From Lacticaseibacillus parakribbianus (GTDB lineage: Bacteria > Bacillota > Bacilli > Lactobacillales > Lactobacillaceae), in contig NZ_JANQBA010000002.1 of NCBI RefSeq assembly GCF_025490915.1, forward strand, positions 124,001 to 188,000: a DNA stretch of 64,000 bases, written 5' to 3'. The translations under genes were made by a program, and so were the position numbers. Under the pieces are notes generated by a model. It had not been told where the DNA came from, did not search any database, and saw nothing but the letters and a program-made list of their open reading frames with translations. Each line of letters opens with the position of its first letter. Positions within the stretch are counted from its first letter, which is position 1. Positions 41,949 to 50,571 of this stretch are shown here, one piece after another.

Positions 41949-43103
41949 TTACTTGCGGGTCGGCTTCTTGCCGGCTGGCTTGGGATCTGGATTCTGTTCG
42001 CGAAGCGACTTTTGCTGATGGGCCGGCTTGGCGAAAATCATGCGGCCGGCCGCCGTCTGGATGGCGCTTGTGACCACCACGTCGAGCGGCTTGTTGATGT
42101 AGAACTGGCCGTCTTCGACCACGACCATCGTGCCGTCCTCGAGGTAGGCGACGCCTTGCTGACGCTCGGTCCCCGACTTGATGACGGTGACGGTCAGGCC
42201 CTCGCCCGGAATCAGGTCCGGCTTCAAGGCGTTGGCCAGCGCATTGATGTTCAGCACCGGCACGTTTTGGAACTGGGCGACCTTGTTGAGGTTGTAGTCG
42301 TTGGTGATGACCACGCCGTCCAGCAGCTTGGCGAGCTTCAGGAGCTTGGAGTCGACCTCGGTCATGTCCTCGAAGTCACCGTCGTACATCTCGACGTGGA
42401 TGTCCGGGTCGGCCTTCATCTGGTTAATGATATCAAGCCCTCGGCGACCGCGACCGCGCTTCAAGGCGTCGGCGGAATCGGAGATCAGCTGCAGCTCATG
42501 CACCACGAAGGTCGGCACCAAAAGCGTTCCTTCGATGAAGCCGATTTTGGCGATGCTTTGCACCCGGCCGTCGATGATGACGCTGGTGTCCAGCAGCTTG
42601 AACTTGCGATAGTTTTCACCGGCGCGACGCTCCAGCACCTCGCCGGATTCCGGCTCAGGCTTTTTGCCTCGAGCATTGAACAGCTTGCGCCACTCGTCGC
42701 GGCGGGTCGTCCCGGTGCGAAAACCCAGGTAGCCCAAGACGAGCATCAAGACGATGGAAACGACGGTCCCCCATGGCCCGGGAAGATTGGATGTGGTGAT
42801 TGAAATAAGGGCTGCTAACACCAGGCCAACGATGGTACCTAAGCTCCCGAAAAGCAGGTAGCTCGGCGATTGATTGCTGAGGTAGGTCTCGACCGCCTTG
42901 AGCTGCCGCAAGATCCAGCCGGCGGAAAGCTCGGCGAGAATCAGGAAAATCAAGGCGCCGAGCAGGGCATCGACGATTGGGTTGGTCAGCCAGGTCACGT
43001 TTTCGACGTTGAAAAGATCCCACAACGCTGGCAAAACCCCAAGCCCGAGGCCGACTCCGACCAGAGCGAAGATAATAGAAATAATGCGTTTCTTAGTATT
43101 CAT
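41949..43103 (-). CDS. PIN/TRAM domain membrane protein (YacL family)
   Basis: A 384-residue protein with four N-terminal membrane helices (residues about 8-26, 44-64, 83-103, 110-128). A PIN nuclease-like domain follows (LLDTSVIIDGRVQSIAKIGF, VITNDYNLNKVAQ with acidic active-site residues), then a C-terminal TRAM RNA-binding domain (GEGLTVTVIKSG, GVAYLEDGTMVVVEDG). It ends in a basic tail. This YacL architecture is typical of Firmicutes beside radA; the role is unproven, RNA cleavage near the membrane being likely. AAAGGAGG precedes the ATG. Palindromic elements separate it from radA. Confidence 0.93.
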   Translation of the reverse strand: MNTKKRIISIIFALVGVGLGLGVLPALWDLFNVENVTWLTNPIVDALLGALIFLILAELSAGWILRQLKAVETYLSNQSPSYLLFGSLGTIVGLVLAALISITTSNLPGPWGTVVSIVLMLVLGYLGFRTGTTRRDEWRKLFNARGKKPEPESGEVLERRAGENYRKFKLLDTSVIIDGRVQSIAKIGFIEGTLLVPTFVVHELQLISDSADALKRGRGRRGLDIINQMKADPDIHVEMYDGDFEDMTEVDSKLLKLAKLLDGVVITNDYNLNKVAQFQNVPVLNINALANALKPDLIPGEGLTVTVIKSGTERQQGVAYLEDGTMVVVEDGQFYINKPLDVVVTSAIQTAAGRMIFAKPAHQQKSLREQNPDPKPAGKKPTRK

Positions 43104-43143
43104 GGAATTCCTCCTTTCAAGAGAGGGTGGAACGCGGCGAATT

Positions 43144-43224
43144 TAGCGGGACGGCTAGCCTAGCCGTGGTGCTTGGGACCCGGGCTTGGTCCCGAGTGCC
43201 GCAGCGTAGCTAGCCGCTCCCGCG
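43144..43224. repeat. Intergenic palindromic element, copy D
   Basis: First of three tandem copies between radA and the PIN/TRAM gene, in the opposite orientation to copies A-C. Its apical stem is GGGACC with GGTCCC around CGGGCTT. Units D, E and F are joined by GTGGAACCCGTTTAGAGGG. The gene-free stretch 43104-43532 is almost wholly filled by these copies. Confidence 0.78.
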
Positions 43225-43266
43225 TTGCCGCGTGGAACCCGTTTAGAGGGTGGAACCGAGCGCCTT

Positions 43267-43346
43267 TAGCGGAACGCATAGCTTAGCCGTGGCAGTCGAG
43301 GCCTGGGCTTGGCCTCGAGTGACGCTGCGTAGCTATGCGCTTCCGC
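43267..43346. repeat. Intergenic palindromic element, copy E
   Basis: Middle copy. Lower arms GCGGAACGCATAGC and GCTATGCGCTTCCGC pair; the apical stem is TCGAGGCC with GGCCTCGA, a different sequence from its neighbours with pairing kept. Confidence 0.78.
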
Positions 43347-43389
43347 GTTGCTCGGTGGAACCCGTTTAGAGGGTGGAACGCGGCGAATT

Positions 43390-43470
43390 TAGCGGGACGG
43401 CTAGCCTAGCCGTGGTGCTTAGGACCCGGGCTTGGCCCCGAGTACCGCGGCGTAGCTAGCCGCTCCCGCG
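43390..43470. repeat. Intergenic palindromic element, copy F
   Basis: Third copy, nearly identical to copy D over its whole length, with a few substitutions such as TTAGGACC for TTGGGACC. Confidence 0.78.
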
Positions 43471-43532
43471 TTACCTCACATTCCACCCTGGTTTGCGGCC
43501 TAACTCGCTCGAAGTGCGGCCGCGGATCGACG

Positions 43533-44909
43533 TCAGTCGCGGCCGCCCAGGACCTTTTGGAGGGCCTCGCCGACGCTTGTGACGCCTATCACTTTGATTT
43601 TATCACGGGCAGTGAAGCCCTGCAGGTTATTCTTGGGCACAAAGATGCGGGTGAAGCCGAGCTTGGCGGCCTCCTTGATGCGGTCCTCGATGCGGTTGAC
43701 GCGCCGCACCTCGCCGGTCAGCCCGATTTCGCCGACGAAGCAGTCGGTCGGCGGAATCTCCTTGTCGCGGTAGGAACTGGCAATCGCCATCGCCATCGCG
43801 AGGTCGATGGCCGGCTCGTCCAGCCGCACCCCGCCGGTCGCCTTGAGGTAGGCGTCTTGATTTTGCAGCATCAGGTTGGCGCGTTTTTCCAAAACGGCGA
43901 TGATCAGGCTGACGCGGTTGTGGTCCAGACCGGAGCTGGTTCGCTTGGCGTTGCCGTACATCGTCGGCGTCATCAGCGCCTGCAGCTCGACTAGAATCGG
44001 CCGGGTGCCTTCCATTGATACGACCACAGCGGAGCCGGTCGCCCCTTCCAGCCGCTCGTCGAGGAAAATCTCGCTGGGGTTGGCGACCTCCGCCAGACCC
44101 GACTCGTGCATCTCGAAAATGCCGATCTCGTTGGTCGAGCCGAAGCGGTTCTTGACCGACCGCAGCATCCGGTAGGTGTGGTGCATGTCACCCTCGAAGT
44201 ACAAGACGGTGTCGACCATGTGCTCGAGGATTTTCGGCCCGGCAATCGCGCCTTCCTTGGTGACGTGGCCGACGATGAAAATCGTGATCTGGTTGGTTTT
44301 GGCGATGCGCATCAGCTCGGCCGTCACCTCGCGAATCTGGGCGACGGAGCCGACCGCAGACGACATGTCCGGGACGTTCATCGTCTGGACGGAGTCGATG
44401 ATCACGTAATCCGGCGCCATGTCGGCAATCGCCGCGGTGATGCTCGGCATGTCGGTTTCGGGGTACAGGTACATCCCCGAGTCGCCGACGCCCAGCCGAT
44501 TGGCCCGCATCTTAATCTGGCTGGCACTTTCCTCCCCCGACACGTACAAGACCTTGCCGCCGGCCTTGGCCAAAAAGCCGGAGACCTGGGTCAAAAGCGT
44601 CGACTTGCCGATGCCGGGGTCGCCGCCGATCAGGATCAAAGAACCCGGCACGATGCCGCCGCCCAGCACCCGGTTGAGCTCGGACAGCTCGGTTTCCACG
44701 CGCTTTTCCTTCTTGAACTGCACGGCATCGATGCGTTCCGGCCGCACCCGGCTGCCACCGGTGGTGGTGCGAGGCGCCGGCTTGGGGCCGCTGCTCAGCG
44801 TCTCTTCGACCAGTGAGTTCCACGTGCCGCAGTTCGGGCAGCGCCCGAGGTAGCCTGCGGAGATGTACCCGCAGTTCTGGCAGACGTACTGTGTTTTGGC
44901 TTTAGCCAT
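43533..44909 (-). CDS. radA: DNA repair protein RadA
   Basis: A 458-residue RadA/Sms. N-terminal zinc finger Cys10, 13, 24 and 27 ([18 protein letters not shown]), RecA-like core with Walker [14 protein letters not shown], the RadA-specific [11 protein letters not shown] motif and a C-terminal Lon-protease-like domain ([13 protein letters not shown]). It helps branch migration of recombination intermediates. It precedes the PIN/TRAM gene, as in many Firmicutes, and follows dut. Confidence 0.98.
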   Translation of the reverse strand: MAKAKTQYVCQNCGYISAGYLGRCPNCGTWNSLVEETLSSGPKPAPRTTTGGSRVRPERIDAVQFKKEKRVETELSELNRVLGGGIVPGSLILIGGDPGIGKSTLLTQVSGFLAKAGGKVLYVSGEESASQIKMRANRLGVGDSGMYLYPETDMPSITAAIADMAPDYVIIDSVQTMNVPDMSSAVGSVAQIREVTAELMRIAKTNQITIFIVGHVTKEGAIAGPKILEHMVDTVLYFEGDMHHTYRMLRSVKNRFGSTNEIGIFEMHESGLAEVANPSEIFLDERLEGATGSAVVVSMEGTRPILVELQALMTPTMYGNAKRTSSGLDHNRVSLIIAVLEKRANLMLQNQDAYLKATGGVRLDEPAIDLAMAMAIASSYRDKEIPPTDCFVGEIGLTGEVRRVNRIEDRIKEAAKLGFTRIFVPKNNLQGFTARDKIKVIGVTSVGEALQKVLGGRD

Positions 44910-45010
44910 GTGTCGACCTCCTAAAAAAATCGAATCGGGTGTGATGCCGCTGGCGCAAACACCTGGTGCCTGAAGCGGCCTCGGTTCGCTAAGCTGCGCG
45001 GCTTCGCCGG

Positions 45011-45550
45011 CTAAAACTTCGTCGAGCCGAAGCCGCCGGTGCGGGTGTTGGTGTTACCCAGGTCGCCGTCGGCCAAAAGGTATGGCATGAAGATGCCCTG
45101 ACCGATGCGTTCGCCCTGCTGAATCACGACGTCCTTGGGCGAGAGGTTCACCATCTGAATGAAGATTTCGCCCTCGTTGTTGTCGTTGTTGTAGTAATCC
45201 GCGTCGATCACGCCGATGCCGTTGGGGATGATCAGGCCGCGCTTGAGCGGGTTGCTGGAGCGGTTGGCCAGAATCAACACCTCGTTGGGCTGCATGTAGG
45301 CCTTGACGCCGGTCGGCACCAGAAGCGGCTTGAGAATCTTGCCGGCGCGTTTGAAGTCGCTGTCGGTCAGCGGGTGCTCGTTTTTGATCAGGCGAAACAG
45401 GCGGATGAAGTCGTAGCGCCAGACACTTTTGAGCACGAAATCCTCACGGGCGAAAAAATCGTAGCCGGCGGCGTTTTGGGTCTGCCGCTCCGGCAGCTTG
45501 ACGCCGGCGTCGGCGAACTCGGAAACAATTTCAAATCCTCTGGTGTGCAT
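45011..45550 (-). CDS. dut: dUTP diphosphatase
   Basis: A 179-residue trimeric-type dUTPase of the lactobacillar kind. The five motifs are present: [36 protein letters not shown] and [10 protein letters not shown]. It hydrolyses dUTP to dUMP, keeping uracil out of DNA. Compared with standard dUTPases it has an insert of about 30 residues between motifs 1 and 2, as is usual in lactobacilli. ATG at 45550 follows GGAGG by 5 nt. It lies upstream of radA with about 100 nt between. Confidence 0.95.
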   Translation of the reverse strand: MHTRGFEIVSEFADAGVKLPERQTQNAAGYDFFAREDFVLKSVWRYDFIRLFRLIKNEHPLTDSDFKRAGKILKPLLVPTGVKAYMQPNEVLILANRSSNPLKRGLIIPNGIGVIDADYYNNDNNEGEIFIQMVNLSPKDVVIQQGERIGQGIFMPYLLADGDLGNTNTRTGGFGSTKF

Positions 45551-45682
45551 GTTTTCCTCCATAATGGTGTGCTTTTGGTCGCGTATCATTTTACCACGCC
45601 GCACCCGGCGAGTTCTGGTTCTTGAAAGAATTATAGCGAATTGTTACGATTACGTTGAACGACAATAAAGGAGGAAATGAGC

Positions 45683-45970
45683 ATGGCATTCCAACACACG
45701 CCCAACCGCTACTTCATGACAGATGACGCCGGCAAGCTGGTCGCCGAGGTGACCTACCCGGACATCGACGACGGCCGCGCCTTCGTCATCGATCACACCT
45801 TCGTCGATCCATCGCTGCGCGGCCAGGGCATCGCGGCCAAGCTGGTTCGTGCCGTGGTCGACGAGGCCCGGACCAGCGGCAAAACCATCGAGCCGCTGTG
45901 TACCTACGCGAGACACGCCTTTGACACCACGCCGGAATACGCCGACGTGCTGCGGCCGACCGGCGAGTAG
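45683..45970 (+). CDS. Small GNAT acetyltransferase (YjdJ-like)
   Basis: A 95-residue minimal GNAT protein (NCS1/YjdJ type) with YPDIDDGRAFVIDHTFVDP and the acetyl-CoA loop LRGQGIAAKLV, then EPLCTYARHAF. Proteins of this type acetylate small molecules or are of unknown function. ATG at 45677 is only 2 nt from GGAGG, so the second ATG at 45683 (8 nt) is preferred. It is divergent from dut. Confidence 0.88.
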   Translation: MAFQHTPNRYFMTDDAGKLVAEVTYPDIDDGRAFVIDHTFVDPSLRGQGIAAKLVRAVVDEARTSGKTIEPLCTYARHAFDTTPEYADVLRPTGE

Positions 45971-46041
45971 CCCGGGGGTGTGCGGGGCCGCACCGCAAAC
46001 GCGTAATCAGGCAGCCCCTGGTGGCCACCCGCAAGCGGCAC

Positions 46042-46086
46042 CCTGCCGCCGGTTAATGAGAATTGGCTGAGCGGCGGGGGTTTTTC
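46042..46086 (+). terminator. Terminator of the small GNAT gene
   Basis: CCTGCCGC pairs with GCGGCGGG (one G-T) around a 21-nt loop, followed by GG and TTTTT. Confidence 0.6.
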
Positions 46087-46100
46087 GTTTTCATTAAGTG

Positions 46101-46109
46101 TGATACACT
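46101..46109 (+). promoter_or_regulatory. Extended -10 element of pepC
   Basis: TGATACACT, a TGn extended -10 with TACACT at 46104-46109, lies 52 nt before the ATG. No good -35 was found; TTTTCG is the best candidate at 16 nt. Confidence 0.5.
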
Positions 46110-46160
46110 GGTCAGGTCTGTTAAAGATATCATCGATTTCTAATCAAAGGAGTGACTCTA

Positions 46161-47501
46161 ATGTCTAAGGCTATTTCTGCTGAGAACATTTCCCAGTACC
46201 AATCCGCCCTTGAAAACACGCCGGCTAGCGACGTGCTTCAGCGCGGTGTGATGAACAACGGCATCTTGAAGTCTGCTGAAAGCACCCTGCCACAAACCAC
46301 GATGGAGCAAACCTTCTCCATCGACCTTGAAACCGGCGCGGTTGCCAACCAGAAGCAGTCCGGCCGTTGCTGGATGTTCGCGGCGCTGAACACCATGCGC
46401 CACCAGATTCAGGCCCAGTTCAAGATCAAGGACTTCGAGCTGTCCCAAAACTACACGTTCTTCTGGGACAAGTTCGAAAAGTCCAACTACTTCTACGAGA
46501 ACGTCATCAAGACGGCGACGGAAGACATCGATTCCCGCAAGGTGGCCTGGCTGATGGCCAACCCTCAGGGCGATGGCGGTCAGTGGGACATGCTGACGGC
46601 TCTGATCGACAAGTACGGCATCGTGCCGAAGTACGTGATGCCTGAAACCTTCTCCTCCAGCGCCTCCAACCAGATGAACGCGGTGCTGAACCAGAAGCTG
46701 CGCAAGGACGCGGTCACGCTGCGCGGCCTGGTCGCTGCCGGCAAATCCGCCGACGAAATCGAAGAAGCCAAGTCCAAGATGCTCTCCGACGACTACCGCA
46801 TTTTGGCTTACTCCCTGGGGACCCCACCGACCAAGTTCGACTTCGAATATCGCGACGATGACAAGGAATACCACATCGACCGCGACCTGACCCCGAAGAC
46901 CTTCTTTGAGAAGTACATCGGCTGGAACACGGACGACTACCAATCCGTCATCAACGCGCCAACCGCCGACAAGCCTTACAACCACCTCTACACGGTTGAA
47001 ATGCTGGGCAACGTCATCGGCGGCCGCGAAGTTCGCCACCTGAACCTCGCGATCGACGACTTCAAGCAGATTGCCATCAAGCAGCTTGAAGCAGGCGAAA
47101 CGGTCTGGTTCGGCTCCGATGTCGGCAAGGAATCCGACGGCAAGCTCGGCATCCTCGACACCGCGCTGTACGACAAGAACGCGCTGTTCGCCTCCGACTT
47201 CGACATGACCAAGGCAGAACGCCTGGACTACGGTCAAAGCCTGATGACCCATGCCATGGTCATCACCGGCGTTGACATCGTCGACGGCAAGCCAACCAAG
47301 TGGAAGATCGAAAACTCCTGGGGCGACAAGGCCGGCCAAAAGGGCTACTTCGTCGCTTCCGACGACTGGTTCGACAACTACGTCTACCAGGTCGTTGTGA
47401 ACAAGAAGTACCTGCCAGCTGCCATCCAGGACACGATCAAGGCCGAATACGACCAGCCGACCGTCCTGAAGCCATGGGACCCGATGGGCGCCTTGGCCTA
47501 A
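46161..47501 (+). CDS. pepC: Aminopeptidase C
   Basis: A 446-residue papain-fold (C1B, bleomycin-hydrolase type) cytoplasmic aminopeptidase. The catalytic Cys is Cys70 in QKQSGRCWMFAALN, the His is in LMTHAMVITGVD and the Asn in KIENSWGDK. The C-terminus ends in ALA, as in family members whose tail occupies the active site and enforces aminopeptidase action. It completes peptide breakdown after oligopeptide uptake. AAAGGAG lies 8 nt before the ATG. Codon use is more uniform than in neighbours, as expected for a highly expressed gene. Confidence 0.98.
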   Translation: MSKAISAENISQYQSALENTPASDVLQRGVMNNGILKSAESTLPQTTMEQTFSIDLETGAVANQKQSGRCWMFAALNTMRHQIQAQFKIKDFELSQNYTFFWDKFEKSNYFYENVIKTATEDIDSRKVAWLMANPQGDGGQWDMLTALIDKYGIVPKYVMPETFSSSASNQMNAVLNQKLRKDAVTLRGLVAAGKSADEIEEAKSKMLSDDYRILAYSLGTPPTKFDFEYRDDDKEYHIDRDLTPKTFFEKYIGWNTDDYQSVINAPTADKPYNHLYTVEMLGNVIGGREVRHLNLAIDDFKQIAIKQLEAGETVWFGSDVGKESDGKLGILDTALYDKNALFASDFDMTKAERLDYGQSLMTHAMVITGVDIVDGKPTKWKIENSWGDKAGQKGYFVASDDWFDNYVYQVVVNKKYLPAAIQDTIKAEYDQPTVLKPWDPMGALA

Positions 47502-47512
47502 GTTTCACCGAA

Positions 47513-47540
47513 GCACTCGCCAGAAGGCGGGTGCTTTTTT
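47513..47540 (+). terminator. Terminator of pepC
   Basis: GCACTCGCC pairs with GGCGGGTGC around AGAA, followed by six T. Confidence 0.92.
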
Positions 47541-47760
47541 GGTCCCACCGACAGATTACGCCAAGGGTGAGCGACCGCCCCAATTATTTGCAAAACCGTG
47601 TGTCGCCGGCCGTGCTGCGTGTTATTATGTACCCATTGCGTCGCGTTACCGCACCGCAGGGCCGCTATTTTATTACATATCTGCAAGAATTGCAGTGTTT
47701 TTTATCCGGCGGTGCCGCAACGCGCGTGAGCAAAATTTCTGGTGTCTGGGAGGTTCCAAC

Positions 47761-48339
47761 ATGAATTCTGATCTATGTCCCTACTGCGGCTGCGTGGTGG
47801 GTTCCGGCCCCAAGGGTTGCCCCATCTGCGGCAAGTACTACGCCAACGCGCAGCCCAGCAACGCCGGCGGTGCCGGTGACGCCCTCGGTGGCCTGATTGG
47901 CAACGCGCTTGGCCCGATTGTGGTCATCCTGATTGCGGCGGCCGCGCTGCCGGTGGTGATTTTCAATCCCTTGGTCACGGGCCTGTTGATGTTCAAGTCG
48001 CGGCTGTTCAACTTCAGCCGCGTCGGCCGCTGGCTCGCCTTCCTGGGCTCGTTCGTCTACACGGCCTGGATCATCTACCTGTTCATCGGCGGCGTCGCGC
48101 ATCCCGAGTGGTTCAACCCGACCTTCAACCCCACGCTGCTGGCCACGCAAAAGGTGCTGATCTACGGCATCGGGGCGGTCTTTGGCGCCGAAATTCTCTA
48201 CCGCGCCTTTCGCCTGCACGACTTTCGCCGCGGCTTCATCCACCTGGCCGGCTGCTACGCCTTACTCGTCGCGATCAGCGCCTCGACGACCCTTTTGTTT
48301 TACGCCTTCAAGTGGGGCATCTTCCAGCAAGTGCAGTGA
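47761..48339 (+). CDS. Zinc-ribbon integral membrane protein
   Basis: A 192-residue protein. It begins with a zinc ribbon of two Cys pairs (CPYCGCVV and CPICGKYY), followed by a Gly/Ala linker and four membrane helices (GPIVVILIAAAALPVVIF, WLAFLGSFVYTAWIIYLF, a VLIYGIGAVFGAEILYRAF segment and LAGCYALLVAISASTTLLFY). Function unknown. GGGAGG lies about 7 nt before the ATG. The upstream 220 nt (47541-47760) contain no recognised gene. Confidence 0.85.
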   Translation: MNSDLCPYCGCVVGSGPKGCPICGKYYANAQPSNAGGAGDALGGLIGNALGPIVVILIAAAALPVVIFNPLVTGLLMFKSRLFNFSRVGRWLAFLGSFVYTAWIIYLFIGGVAHPEWFNPTFNPTLLATQKVLIYGIGAVFGAEILYRAFRLHDFRRGFIHLAGCYALLVAISASTTLLFYAFKWGIFQQVQ

Positions 48340-48345
48340 TTGCAC

Positions 48346-48412
48346 CAAAACGCCTCGGTGAGGCGGCCGCCCGTCAGCACGACAGGCCCGGTCGCCTCAC
48401 CGAGGCGCTTTT
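48346..48412. terminator. Long bidirectional terminator
   Basis: CGCCTCGGTGAGGCG (48351-48365) pairs with CGCCTCACCGAGGCG (48393-48407), each arm also being self-complementary, with A and T runs outside. It ends the zinc-ribbon gene; the LacI gene end lies farther right at 48605. The stretch 48413-48604 shows nothing else. Confidence 0.85.
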
Positions 48413-48604
48413 GGCATTCTCACCGGAAGGCCGCAGCGGCGACCATGGCGCGGTCGTGGCACCCGCCGTGATCACCGTGAACGCCACGGTCTGGTGACCA
48501 CACTTAGGTTGCGGCGACTCCCGCCAACTGAGGTGAGCTCTGCCGGAGCTGCGGCGACCCGCACCTAGTTGCGCCGACCCCCAGCGCCTGGCGACCCCCA
48601 CCGG

Positions 48605-49558
48605 CTAGCTACGCGTCGTGCCCCGCGCCACCAGCGTCGGGGTCAGCAGCACCTCGCCTTGCTGGGCCCCGCTTTGGCCGATTTTGGCCAACAACATCCG
48701 TGCGAGGTGTTCGCCCAGGTCCGGCACCTGCTGCTGAACGGTGGTGAGCTTGGGGTTGGAGACCTGATCCAAGAAGACGCCGTCGAAGCCGATGACGCCA
48801 AAGTCGGCCGGAATCCGGCCGCCCTGGGCCGCGATTGCCCGGACCACGCCGATGGCCAGGCGGTCGGAGGCGCAGATGAAGCAGGTGTTGCGGGCGAACT
48901 TGCGCCAGTTCTCGGCGATGAACTGCTGCGAGGCGTGGCTGTGGTTGGGCATGCGGTGAATCCGCGGCACTTGGCGATGTTTTTGCAGCGTGTTGATGTA
49001 GCCGGCCTCGCGGGAGTACTCGAAGGGCTCCTTGACGTCGATGCCGATGAAAATGATCGACTGGTAGTTTTTGGCCAGCGCGTATTCCGTCGCCTGCTGG
49101 GTCCCCAGCTTGTTGTCGGTGTCGATGAAGTCGTAGCCGTAGCGGTTCTCGCCGAACAGCACCAACGGTTTTTGCAGCTGGTCCAGCCACGGCTGGTCCT
49201 TGGTTCGCGCCCCGGTGATCAGGAACCCATCGGCGTTGCCGACGCACAGCCGATTGCGGTCGGTCACCAGCTGCAAAGCGTACTGCTGGCGGTCCAGCCC
49301 CTTGGCGATGCCGAACAGCAGGCTCATGTAGTAGGGCTCGGTGGTGTCGACGTCCTCGAGAATCAGGAACTTCACCACGTTGGTGCGATTCTGCGCCAGC
49401 GCCTTGGCCGCGCTGTTGGGCCGGTAATCCAGCGTCTTCATCGCGGCCTCGACCAGGCCGCGCAGCTCGGCGGTCACCTGCTCGGGGTGATTAATCACCC
49501 GCGACACCGTCATTTTGGACACATTCGCCTGCTTAGCCACATCCGATAGCGTAACCAT
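48605..49558 (-). CDS. LacI family regulator (probable maltose locus repressor)
   Basis: A 317-residue LacI/GalR regulator. HTH VTLSDVAKQANVSKMTVSRV and hinge NSAAKALAQNRTNVV are followed by a periplasmic-binding-like sensor domain (FLILEDVDTTEPYYMSLLFG, ICASDRLAIGVVRA, DFGVIGFDG). ATG at 49558 follows GGGAG by 7 nt. It is the last gene next to malG, separated by a terminator, so the most economical role is repressor of the mal genes (MalR). The effector is not visible. Confidence 0.9.
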   Translation of the reverse strand: MVTLSDVAKQANVSKMTVSRVINHPEQVTAELRGLVEAAMKTLDYRPNSAAKALAQNRTNVVKFLILEDVDTTEPYYMSLLFGIAKGLDRQQYALQLVTDRNRLCVGNADGFLITGARTKDQPWLDQLQKPLVLFGENRYGYDFIDTDNKLGTQQATEYALAKNYQSIIFIGIDVKEPFEYSREAGYINTLQKHRQVPRIHRMPNHSHASQQFIAENWRKFARNTCFICASDRLAIGVVRAIAAQGGRIPADFGVIGFDGVFLDQVSNPKLTTVQQQVPDLGEHLARMLLAKIGQSGAQQGEVLLTPTLVARGTTRS

Positions 49559-49646
49559 CCCATCACTCCCTATACCAATTCTCATTCCATTGTAGCACGT
49601 CCGGTCGGCCCGGCCCAATCTGCGAACCGCCACCACTTTGTCAAGC

Positions 49647-49692
49647 AAAAGACGTCTGAGTCGGCTCGTGGTCGCCACTCAGACGCCTTTTT
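49647..49692. terminator. Terminator of the malEFG transcript
   Basis: GACGTCTGAGT pairs with ACTCAGACGCC around a 15-nt loop, with A and T runs on the two sides. On the minus strand it ends malG about 20 nt after the stop. Confidence 0.82.
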
Positions 49693-49711
49693 CACTTGAT
49701 TAGTGGGATGA

Positions 49712-50569
49712 TCAGCCTTTATCCGCCCCGGCGGTGATGCCGTTGACGTAGAACTTCTGCATGATGACAAAGAGTATTGTGATCGGAATGGCGATGATCA
49801 CACACCCGGCGATGAACTGGGTGAAGTACGTGGTCGACGCCCCGCGGGTGCTGTGCAGCATGTTGTACAGGCCGTACGCGATGGTGTAGTCCTTGGCGTT
49901 GCCCGACGAGCTCAGGATGATGCCCGAGAAAATGAAATCGATCCACGGCCCGATGAACGCGGTCAAGGCCGTGTAGACGATAATCGGCCGCGACATCGGC
50001 AGCCCGATGTGCAGGAACACCTGCCACTTGGTCGCCCCGTCCATGATTGCGGCCTCATCGATGGCCACGGGAATCGTGTCAAAGAACCCCTTGGCGATGT
50101 AGAACCCAAGCCCCGCCCCGCCGACGTAGACCAGGATCAGGCCGCCGAGGTTCAGCATGTTGAAGTTCTTCAGGATGTAGTACAAGGCGATCATCGACAT
50201 GAAGCCCGGGAACATCCCCAGCACCAGCGCAATCTGCAGGAACGGCTTGCGGAAGTGGAAGCGCAGCCGCGACAACGCGTAGGCCACACAGATGGTGACA
50301 AAGGTCGACAGCACCGTGGTGATCAACGACACGAACAGGGTGTTTCGAATCCAGTAGACGAACGGGAACTGGTCGCTGCTGAAAATGCCGATGTAATTTT
50401 GCAGCGTGAACTGCTCCGGCCAGATGGTCGAGACGAACCCGGTGTCGTTGTACGAAAAGCTCGCCAGGATGATCCAGACGATGGGGAAAATCCAGACCAC
50501 CGCCAGCAGGATCAGCAGTGCGTAACGCAGAATCAGAGACAGACGCCTTTTGGCACGATAGGAATTCAT
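49712..50569 (-). CDS. malG: Maltose/maltodextrin ABC transporter permease MalG
   Basis: A 285-residue permease with six membrane helices (LILRYALLILLAVVWIFPIV first). The EAA loop EAAIMDGATKWQVFLHIGLP contacts the ATPase. It begins 2 nt after malF. No malK-type ATPase is in this locus, so a shared ATPase such as MsmK is presumably encoded elsewhere. Confidence 0.95.
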   Translation of the reverse strand: MNSYRAKRRLSLILRYALLILLAVVWIFPIVWIILASFSYNDTGFVSTIWPEQFTLQNYIGIFSSDQFPFVYWIRNTLFVSLITTVLSTFVTICVAYALSRLRFHFRKPFLQIALVLGMFPGFMSMIALYYILKNFNMLNLGGLILVYVGGAGLGFYIAKGFFDTIPVAIDEAAIMDGATKWQVFLHIGLPMSRPIIVYTALTAFIGPWIDFIFSGIILSSSGNAKDYTIAYGLYNMLHSTRGASTTYFTQFIAGCVIIAIPITILFVIMQKFYVNGITAGADKG

Positions 50570-50571
50570 GG

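Noticed and set aside
39436-43532. cas genes next to the CRISPR array
   Set aside because: All flanking reading frames are accounted for by GNAT, galM, the PIN/TRAM protein and palindromic elements; no Cas1, Cas2, Cas3 or Cascade motif was seen. The PIN domain protein is the common YacL family, not a Cas nuclease.
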